The notes beneath the pieces were generated by a model. That model was not told where the DNA came from. It saw only the letters and a program-made list of their open reading frames with translations, and searched no databases. 64,000 nt of DNA, taken from positions 1,067,153-1,131,152 of the forward strand of contig NW_013171815.1 of the NCBI RefSeq assembly GCF_000151665.1, given 5' to 3'. A program made the translations under genes and the position numbers. This DNA is from Blastocystis hominis (taxonomy: Eukaryota > Sar > Bigyra > Opalinata > Blastocystidae). Within the stretch, counting starts at the first letter, position 1; each line of letters opens with the position of its first letter. Shown one piece after another: positions 56,056-64,000 of this stretch.

Positions 56056-57148
56056 ATGATATCAATAGATTCGTTTTGCCCTTTTTCTATCAAGATTATG
56101 TATATTTTTTTGATATATGCGAGATACACTATGAGCACAGACAGCGAATTAGTCTCTGTGATAGTAAGTAATTCATTGAACAAGGAATCCTTCACACGAA
56201 CCAACAATAATGGAATTGAAATATGGAATCATTGCCTGTATAGCGAATTTCCTATCAGTAATACGACATATGACAATAAAATAGCCACATGCCAGATTGG
56301 AGCACCTCATCGAGGATTTTCTTTGACTACCTTCACAGATCATAATAGATTTGACGGTGAAGCTGAAATAAGAGATCCAAACGGTCAATTGTGGGCGAGA
56401 TATGAGTATTCTCAAGGAGAAGCAACTGGGAAATGTGAACTTTATTATGAATCTGGAGACCTTTTTTATGATGGATATATGAAAAATGGATATCGAAATG
56501 GAAGAGGGATTGAATATGACGAAAGTGGCGAAATAATGTTTGATGGTTTTTTCTCAAATGGTTTGAGAAATCCTTTAATTCGGGAAAACGGAGAGAAACG
56601 TAATTATTGGAACGAAGTAGATGATTTTGGGGAGCTCGTATCAATATGCCGAAGAGATAATGAGGGACTAATATCAGGAACTTGCTATTTTTTTAACAAT
56701 GGTAGAATAGCAAAGATCAGTAAATGGAAACATGGATTGGAAATTGAACAATTACACACCTTTAATGGAAATGAAATGACCTCCTATCGAAAAGATAAAG
56801 TAATATATAAAGGAGAGTTTCAAAGAATCTCCGACTTTAAATATGTTAGAAAAGGTAAAACAAATGAATGACATTTTACTTTTAGAAACATTTGTCCGTC
56901 CTCAAGAACCAAGTTGTTGTGAACAGATGTGTAAAGGGATTAAGAATGCTATATTTTCAATAGATTTAGTTATTCTGATTCTATGTATATATATGCTGAT
57001 TAATGCTGTAGAAGTGTGGCATGGTATTGCTTTTTATTTGTTCTTTTGGGGCACATTTACATTTTGTATATTCTCTTGCTCATTTCTTTCCGCAACTGGG
57101 GCTTGCTTAATTCAGGGACGTATAAATAAATGTTTTGAAAATCGATAA
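56056..57148 (+). CDS. MORN-repeat protein with two C-terminal membrane helices
   Basis: Two exons joined by a 31-nt intron (56855-56885). The first encodes MORN-like units of the Y-x-G-x-x-x-N-G-x-G type, for example FDGEAEIRDPNGQLWARY, YDGYMKNGYRNGRGIEYD, FDGFFSNGLRNP. The second encodes a Cys pair (PSCCEQMCKGI) and two hydrophobic helices (DLVILILCIYMLINAV and FYLFFWGTFTFCIFS). Three in-frame starts exist (56056, about 56098 and 56131); MSTDSELVS at 56131 is the most ordinary start. AT-rich, low intron density. The stop TAA at 57146-57148 is encoded. MORN repeats often bind membranes or act in cell cortex; the exact role is unknown. Confidence 0.65.
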
Positions 57149-57516
57149 TTCATGTTCTGGATATATATAAAGCAGACTTTAGTCCTACTCTATTTGCAGT
57201 TCAACGATTAATCAGAAATAAGTGTATTATCATTTGTTTATTAAAGAAACTATGTCGATTCATGTAGATCCTATTTGTGATTTTGTTTTTTATTTCTTGT
57301 TGATCATAACTCTTAGCAATGCAATTTTATTCGAATCTTTAAAAGTAGGATCCTTAATAATGTTTATTTTTTCAATAGAATTAATAAAATGGAAAAATGT
57401 GTTTTCATTCTTGCCGAATCCCCATTTATATTAGGCAAAATGATAATGAGTCAAATAAAGGAAGGCAGTGAATGTCGTGTTTTTTTTGAAAATAATTTTT
57501 CTTTCACAGTGGAAAG
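57149..57516. other. Unresolved AT-rich stretch upstream of PI31 gene
   Basis: Contains GT...TAG candidates (for example a 34-nt one starting GTAGGATCC near 57347, and a 33-nt one ending in CACAG at 57509) separated by short open frames such as MSIHVDPICDF. These look like small 5' exons of the PI31-like gene or a separate tiny gene, but no frame joins cleanly to the start at 57517. Confidence 0.3.
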
Positions 57517-58363
57517 ATGGATAACCCTCGTTTATACCCATTATTACTATTTTATGTATAGAACACAAAGAAGAGTTAGATAAACTAAAACAACTATTAT
57601 CTGAGTTAAGCCCAGGAGTGATTAGGGATGAACTCCAGGCTTGCATTCATCGCATCGGTAAGCCATAAACATGCTTATATCACAATAGAAGAAAGATTGG
57701 GATCCAATTGTTCAACCCTCTTTGACCGTTTGCAACAATATGGTTTTTGAATTCGTTTAATATGACAAATAGGATTCAGACACGCTCCACGAATTGGAGA
57801 GCCCCAAATCACTGATTCCATTCAGTTGGACAAATGGTTGGAGGAAAGAGCAGAAGGAGCAACATTCGTAAATGAAAGAATGATTCCACTTCATGTATTG
57901 CAGTTGGTCAGTCTGAGAAATAGGTGACAAAGTTACGTAATGAGTTCATATTGTCTAGTCAGGAAACATCTTGCACTCTAAATTCTGAGTGGACTCAAGA
58001 TATATCGAAGCAATTCGATTCATTTGTTGGTTATTCCTGATTATTCTCTCTTTAGATTAACCAGCTTTCTAACCGCGCAAGATACCAGGACCCTTACCCA
58101 TCTTTTGATGCAGATCGCCTACCGGGTCCTTCCTTTGTTCCAGGTGGAAAGTATGCGTTCCATGGGTAGTTAAAAGCAGTTTGATGGGTCCTGAGTATTT
58201 CCGGCGCAGAAGAGACGAGATGGATCCGTCCTATCGACCTTCAGGCGCTCGATTTGATCCTTTTGGGCCGGTTGGCTCATACCCAAACAGGTCGCCCCAG
58301 CCTCGCTATCCTCGCCCCAATCCGGATTACCTTCCCAAACCTGGGTTTCATGATTTATATTAA
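57517..58363 (+). CDS. Proteasome inhibitor PI31 homologue (PSMF1-like)
   Basis: Proteasome regulator. The C-terminal half is the Pro/Arg-rich PI31 region: DADRLPGPSFVPGG, GARFDPFGPVGS and PNPDYLPKPGFHDLY, the repeated D-P-F-G-P and N-P-D-x-L-P-x-P-G-F motifs being diagnostic. Introns of 32, 31, 30, 36, 35, 30 and 29 nt are modelled. The N-terminal half from the chosen start (57517, MDNPQHKEELDKLKQ) looks like a coiled coil and does not obviously match the FP domain of animal PI31; extra 5' exons may exist. The stop TAA at 58361-58363 is encoded, followed by TTGTTTGG. Rpt5, its proteasome neighbour in function, is 12 kb away. Confidence 0.75.
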
Positions 58364-58446
58364 AGCATTGTTTGGAGTGAACAAATTTTCTACAAAAAAC
58401 GCTTGTGCAAATTTTTCTTCATCCCATATTCTTCTTAAAAAACGGA

Positions 58447-60538
58447 ATGTTTTCTGGTCTTACTGGTCTTGCAGATAAGTTGTCTTCATTGATTCGCGAA
58501 CCTGTTACTCCTTTGGGAAATGCGGTTCATGATTGTATTTATGCTAGTGGTTATGGAACATCTCAATTTCAAAAGGTATTTGTTCTTCTTTACTCATGTG
58601 TAACTCTTTAGATTACTGATATGGTCTTAAACACTAGTGACCCCGATGCTCTTGATGAAGTCTGGTTTGTGCTCTCTAAAGCCCTCGGAAGTAGTAACAA
58701 TAGTGACATTCGCCAATCTCTCAAGTATCTAACTGTTTGGAGGTGTTTATTCTCAGGTTGGCCGATTATCTCATTAAGCATACTGGAGCTCGTTTCCACA
58801 ATACCTGCAACCCTCTCTTTATGCGAAAGATGAAAGAAATGATCCTGGTGAGTTGTGTCGTTTGTTGTTGATGATCAGTACAAAGCGAAAACCGGAGGCG
58901 CCGATAACATGCACCTAATGAACGATGCTCGTGCCATGGTCCGCGTGTGGGGAGAAGGATTCCTTCCGTATGCTTCGCAAGGTCGTGGCAAGGTGATCGT
59001 TGAAGGCTACCAAGACATGCAACGCAGCGGCATCCGTTTCCCTGCCGCCCCGAACGAAGAAGAGAACAAGTGGGTGCCTATGGTGACCGTTCCGACGTCT
59101 CGCTCGAACGCCTCCAGCAGCGCCAGCAGCGCCAGCAACTACTACGGCGGTTCCAGCAGCAGCAGCAGCGCCAGCGGCGTGCCTTCCAAGTCGGTGTCGG
59201 AGGTGAACCCCAAGGAGCTGTACCGCAACGTGAAGAGACTGCTCGCGAAGCTGGACGAGGAAGGCCTCGATTTCTTCGCGAACGAGCGCGCGCGCGTGGG
59301 CGAGCGAGCGGTTCCTGAGGCGTAGAGCATTCTCGACGACAGCAAAGCCAGCCAGAAGGCCCTGATGGTGATGATCGACCGCGAAACGACGCGCGGAAAC
59401 GACGAGAACGTGCGCTCGGCGCGAGCCTCTGACGTGTAGCTGCTCAGCCACCTGCTCACGCTCAACGACATGTGCCAGCAGCTCTCCAAGATGTACGCCA
59501 AGTACGAGAAGAAGCTCGCCGAGGCCAAGAAGAAGAGTGTGTTTGCGGCGAGGCTTCCACCACCTAGATGACGGCTGGTCCGACGACGACGACGCGCCCG
59601 CCGACGACTGGGACGACGCGCCCAAGCCCGCGCGCCGCGCCAAGAAGCCCGTCGACGACGCCGAGCCCGCCGTCCAGGTGCGTTCCACGCGCCGCCGCCC
59701 CGCGCGCGACGCCGAGGACCGCGCGCCCGAGCCGGAGAAGGCCAAGCCCGCTTCTTCCTCCTCCGCCACCGAGGATCTGCTCGGCCTCGGGCTCTGGGAC
59801 GAAACGCCCGCGCAGCCGGCGCAGCCCGCGCAGCAGGCGAAGCCGAGCCGCAAGCCGGCGGCGGACGACTGGGGCTTCGACGAGGACGCGCCGGCGCAGC
59901 CCGCGGCGCGGAGAGCGAAGAAGGTGTCCATCGACGATCTGTTCGAGGACGCGGAGGAGGAGGCGGAGCCCGCGCCCGCGCCGCGAAGAGCGAAGAAACC
60001 GAGCATGGACGATCTCTTCGAGGAGGACGACGCGCCCAAAGCGGCGCCTCGTCGAGCCAAGAAGTCCACGATGGACGATCTGTTCGACGAGGACGACGCG
60101 CCCGCGCCGCGCAGAGCGCGCAAGCCCGCGTCGGAGGACTGGGACGACGAGCCGAAGCCCCGCGCCGCGCCGCGCAGGGCGAAGAAACCCAGCATGGACG
60201 ATCTCTTCGACGACGAGCCCGCGGCTGCGCCCGCGCCGCGACGAGCCCGCAAGCCCACGTCGGAGGACTGGGATGACGAGCCCGCGCCCGCGCCCGCGCC
60301 GCGAAGAGCGAAGAAGCCCGCGGAGGATGATTGGGGCTTTGACGATGAGCCCGCTCCCGCGCCGCGAAGAGCGCCCAGACAGGCTGCTGCACCCGCTCCT
60401 GTGGAAAGTGCCCCGGTAGATCCGTTCGCTTCGATGGATTTCGATTTCACGAAACAAAATTTGTCTCCTTCTGCCCCTACCTCTGCTAGTGCTCCTGCTG
60501 CGAAGAAAGATGCGTTTGACGATCTGTTCTCCTTGTAA
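58447..60538 (+). CDS. VHS-GAT-type trafficking adaptor with long repeat tail
   Basis: Probable endosome/Golgi clathrin adaptor. Start at 58447 (MFSGLTGLADKLSS). The N-terminal domain looks like VHS/ENTH (LADYLIKHTGARFHNTCN), followed by a helical region (ELYRNVKRLLAKLDEEGL, LLTLNDMCQQLSKMYAKYEKKL) in the place of a GAT domain. Introns of 36, 32, 31, 30, 30 and 31 nt. From 59570 to 60400 the protein is a GC-rich repeat of R-R-A-K-K-P, S-M-D-D-L-F and E-D-W-D-D-E-P units, ending in FDDLFSL. The D-D-L-F and D-W motifs resemble clathrin- and AP-binding short motifs. TAA at 60536-60538 is encoded. Confidence 0.68.
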
Positions 60539-60634
60539 AGCCCGATTGTATTCTGATTGTGTTTTTTTACATTCCCATTTTCGGCACTTTTTCATAATTG
60601 TGTTTTGCTGGATAGAGGGTTAATTTTCTACTCT

Positions 60635-61667
60635 ATGGTAAGATTGGTTATCAACACCGACAAAGAAATCTTTAGAGTAGAGAGTTCGAGAAACTGTTCA
60701 ACATAGGATAGTGTTTCGGGTGTTGTAGAGGTTATCCCTAATAGTTGTGTCTCGGAAGACAAGGAGTTTAGAGGCTTCGTTGTGCTGACGGCGTGCGTAT
60801 TCATAAATTCATAGTAGGTATGTTGATTCTACCTGAAACGAAGTTCGAATCTATTTGCAAAGAGACGTATCACCTTTTATGAGGAAAAGAAAGAATTGTT
60901 GCTATCCACCCGAGCAGGATCTCCCTTTAAGTTCAATTTACGTTCAGAATCTGAAAAGCTCAATGTTGCTCTATAATGCTTTCCCTCACTTCTAGTTTCA
61001 ATTTCCAGATAGTTATCTCGGGTTTGGTGTGGAGGTTCGTTACACTTTGAAAGCATTCACAAAAATGCTTATCCCAAGAAATGTAACCTACCGAGCTATC
61101 GAAGTGAAGAGTTTTGTATTTGTGTTCCAGTATGGTGATGAGTAGGGCATGCCATCTCCCCTTCCCTTAACGTTGACTATTAGCGAAGAGGATATACAGA
61201 TGGTAGAGCGTCCCTCTTGCTCCAGCAAGAGTGATTTTTGTCCTATTGTGAATATTACGTGTAATCTTTCGACAACGGAAGTGAATTTCATGGACGGAGT
61301 GCGCGGGACCATTTGTATCAATCAGTGTTCCCCGAACATTAAAAACATCTCCGTAGGTCTGGTCCAGAACGAGGAAATTGGTATGGAAATCGCTTGTTTT
61401 CGTTATTTCTAGAGCGACGGAACAGTTTGCGCGACTTCCGTTCGATTTTTTCTGAGGGGGTGAGGTGTAGATATCGTGCGAGAAACCATTGATATCGGAA
61501 GCGGCGAGAACTGCGAAATTCCTTTTGTGCTTTATCCCACGCTGTGCCATGTCGCGCATGACTTCGCTTGTGAGCTGTTCAAGCTGAAGTTTTCGCTGCG
61601 TGTGTGTATTCTCTTTTCCAATAACATCCGTTGCATCCACTGCCTTCCGGTTCACTTTTCATTTTAA
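60635..61667 (+). CDS. VPS26C: VPS26C (DSCR3)-like retriever subunit
   Basis: Arrestin-fold subunit of the retriever endosomal recycling complex. Start at 60635 (MVRLVINTDKEIFR), then a 30-nt intron leads to DSVSGVVEVIPNS. Other introns: 30, 31, 30, 32 and 31 nt. Landmarks: VLTACVFINS, GFGVEVRYTLKAFT, the PSPLPLTLTISEEDIQMV block at the N/C-lobe junction (family: P-S-P-V-D-F-T-I-T-P), and a C-lobe with GSGENCEIPFVLYP and KLKFSL. About 300 residues, normal for VPS26C and shorter than a typical VPS26. TAA at 61665-61667 is encoded, with TTTGTTTGTTGG about 20 bases on. Confidence 0.8.
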
Positions 61668-61711
61668 CCTACTTGTGTTTTTGTTTGTTGGTCACAGCCT
61701 TTTTTGTTACG

Positions 61712-64000
61712 ATGTCCTCTGATTATAACATTTGTTGCGGAGAGGTACAGGATATAATACAGGATGCTGACTGCCTGTATCAGCAACTCCTTGAGTTGGC
61801 GCTCCTTCCCAGTTCGTACGATTTTTTTTTTACAGGGTATCTTATTCGTAGTTTGTACAAACTATTAACCGATCGAAAAAAGCAGTATAATCCGAAATTG
61901 CGTTCTGTGCTGATTCCCTTTACGTAACCTGTGCACCATGGACATTAATAGCAGATACTTCAAAGATACAAAGAAATTCGATAGGCAAATACGTAGTGTA
62001 CTAAGCGATGAGGAAATGGTGAAAGAGATTGGAGAAGACGATATGGTATGGGTTCAGAAGTACACTGCACATTGCTTCGTTTCTTGTAGACTTGGCACAA
62101 CACTGAACCGGGTTTCCATTTTAGTTAATCATGTCAACACCTTCTTCAGCAATCTAGACGATAATTATTACAAAAACGTGCAATGTGGGTGCTTTTCCAA
62201 TCTCTAATACAGATTTGAAGCTCCTGCAAGAATCTCAAGGTCGCTGTCTTATTTTAGAAATGTTGGCGTGGATTAGCCGTCTTTTGTTGATGATTGATAT
62301 TTGCTTCCCAGGTGAGGTTCGCGAATGCGTTCTCGTTGTCTACTATCGGCTTATAGTACAATTCTTGACGCGGTGCGATCTCCTTCTAGCTCCAAAAAGA
62401 AGCGCGCGAGCTGCACAATCTCACGCGTCACATCATGGAGTCAAACGGCGAAGTTCGCTCCGATTTGTTCCCTCGTTTTTACCCGTTTGTATTCTGCGAG
62501 CGTTGCCGCTTCCCCGAAGTACGTGCAGCGCAGTTCTCTCACATCAAAGAGCAAAATCAAACTGCTAATCAACACTTTCTTGGAGCAAAACAACGATCGA
62601 CTCATCAGCCAAGACGAAATCACCAACTTGTTTTCCTCCTCTTCTTTGCCGCCTTATCCTCAGGATTTTGGTTTCGTTCTTCGCTTCCGGTCTGAAGGAC
62701 CCGGCGAACTTGGAGGACTTCAACGCGCTGAGCGATTTCCTGTCCACGCACGTGAGTTGGGACGAAGACGTTTACTTCGGTCCGCTTCTCTCAATCGCGT
62801 TCCCCGTGCTGATGTCCAACGCGAAGGCGCTGCAATACAAGCGAGAGCTGAATCGAAGCAGCCAGAAACAGCGCTCGGAGCGGCAAAACTCGCTGCGAAG
62901 GAGCAACAATTTCGTGATGGAACTGCCTGCGCTGTATTGGGGCAACGAAAGATCGCCGAATTGGCCGGTGCGATGAACGCAAAGCGATTGAAATTTAGCA
63001 CGACATTGCTTCCGTGCTGGAGAGTTACGTCAATCAGTTGAAAACGCTCGTCGGGAACTCGAAGATGAGCATTGTAACTCTGCTGGTGTTTGCAATTGGC
63101 GGGTTTGAGGGATAGGACAATCTCTCCGACCTCGAAATTCAGTTAGTGAAGACGAACGAGTATCTGAAGAACGTTTCTTTGTTTATCGTGCGAAAAGCGA
63201 AATCCGAATCGGTGGATCCGTCGCTTCAGGTTCTCTTGTTTTTTTCACTTTTTTGATGTATAGAGATTGTTTTTCGCTTCGTTTGTAACCACCATGCAAA
63301 TCCTGTATGGCGTTCTCGAAACATTGAAAACGGTTCGAGCGAACAAAGTGAGTCTGTGGGGATTTTGGCACACGAAATTGTGCGGAAAACTGGAAGAAAT
63401 GGGTGTCATGCAGGAATACCGCGAGTTTATGGACAAAATCCTGGAGTTCGAGGACGATGAATCGCGAATCGACGAGCTGTATCGTTGTTTAGAACGCTTC
63501 GGAGAGACGGTGAATGGCGTGAAAGAGCTCTCCGAATTCCAGCGAATGAATTCGATCTTGCTGATTGAGCGAGTGAATCATTGATTCAACGATCGAATCG
63601 TAGGTTCATTTCGCGGATCGGATTGTGCAGGAACTCAAAGTCGACTATTTCTTCAATTGCTACAGTCTTGTCGTGAATGTGTTCCCAGACTTTTTATATG
63701 GAGTAAGTCTTACGTTCAGCGTTCAGTGCAGAAAGGCGACATCGCGCTGGAGTCCGTCTTGTTGATGATGAAAAGCGTTCGCTGCTTGTATCACGCGCCT
63801 CTCGAGCCGAACTCCGAACTGAAAGAAGTCATTACCGAAATGGAAGGCCACGTCTTCCAGCAGTTAATCAACGTCTACACTCGCAAGAGCGCCGACATCT
63901 GCTTCTCTCTCTTCATCAACTACATCTCGAACTCTGCGAACGACTTCCCGGAAGAGATCAAGCGGGAACTCGATCAGATCGCGCAGAAGAAGAGCATCCC
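61712..64000 (+). CDS. Strumpellin-like protein (WASH complex subunit 5), 3' partial
   Basis: Start at 61712 (MSSDYNICCGEVQDII). The first exons match the N-terminus of strumpellin: a short helix, INSRYFKDTKKFDRQI, a VNHVNTFFSNLDD segment, then RCLILEMLAWISRLLLMIDICFPG-type text (split here by wording) leading to GEVRECVLVVYYRL, close to the family's EGEVRERMLVSYYRY. Strumpellin is a scaffold of the WASH complex, which drives actin on endosomes. Many introns around 30-34 nt follow. From about 62,450 on the helical sequence (INTFLEQNNDRLISQDEI, LYGVLETLKTVRANKV, IDELYRCLERFGETV) is not recognisably strumpellin to me, so the identity of the second half is weaker and a second gene cannot be ruled out. 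The window ends inside it. Confidence 0.58.

Noticed and set aside
58915-60450. Long minus-strand frames (over 500 codons) opposite the adaptor tail
   Set aside because: Antisense of a GC-rich repeat; composition is Ser/Ala/Arg repeats with no other support.
1-64000. Transposons, CRISPR arrays, bacterial operons
   Set aside because: I found no transposase, reverse transcriptase, spaced direct repeats or Shine-Dalgarno-linked gene chains; the only large repeat is the inverted SerRS tract.

Overview
The window reads as nuclear DNA of a protist with a very compact, intron-rich genome, most likely the gut stramenopile Blastocystis. Three things seen in the sequence support this: (1) genes are split by dozens of tiny introns, mostly 28-33 nt, GT at the start and usually TAG at the end; (2) a TGTTTGTT-like element lies just past most genes; (3) several genes have no encoded stop in the right place, but a T or TG in frame lies a few bases before that element, so adding the poly(A) tail would create TAA or TGA. 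This way of making stop codons is known from Blastocystis. The species is an inference; no rRNA or marker gene for the subtype is present.

Layout, 1-17,200: C-terminus of a Vps39-type tethering protein, ribosomal protein uL23, a large unrecognised helical protein, a single-pass membrane protein, a Spinster-like MFS transporter, TATA-binding protein, a quinone oxidoreductase, a VAMP7-type R-SNARE and the Paf1-complex subunit CTR9. 17,200-30,700: DPH6-like diphthine-ammonia ligase, VAP-like protein, UDP-glycosyltransferase, VRK-type pseudokinase, multi-KH protein, stomatin-like protein, GNL2/NOG2 GTPase, eL36 and eL13. 30,700-37,000: divergent intronless Hsp70, a DEK_C/HMG-box gene, seryl-tRNA synthetase copy 1 and an ALYREF-type mRNA export adaptor. 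37,000-46,300: a RING protein, an NTE-type phospholipase, an ankyrin-DHHC palmitoyltransferase, proteasome ATPase Rpt5 and tRNA-Val(GAC). 46,300-58,400: a second, degenerate Hsp70, an FN3-type membrane protein, SerRS copy 2 (inverted), tRNA-Glu(CTC), a DEK_C protein with about nine HMG-like boxes, a MORN membrane protein and a PI31 homologue. 58,400-64,000: three endosomal sorting genes (VHS-GAT adaptor, VPS26C, strumpellin-like).

The most interesting structure is an inverted, head-to-head pair of gene couples: DEK_C/HMG + SerRS at 33.0-35.9 kb and again, flipped, at 49.6-55.2 kb. The last 942 bp shared by the SerRS copies encode identical protein while the N-terminal halves and the HMG partners have diverged strongly, which points to gene conversion. 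A second theme is that most convergent gene pairs are separated by an inverted repeat of the type TTTGTT-n-AACAAA that could act as a poly(A) signal for both strands.

All exon models were made by eye from frame continuity, GT-AG ends and protein family resemblance. Unless stated otherwise a CDS entry is the span from start to stop including introns.
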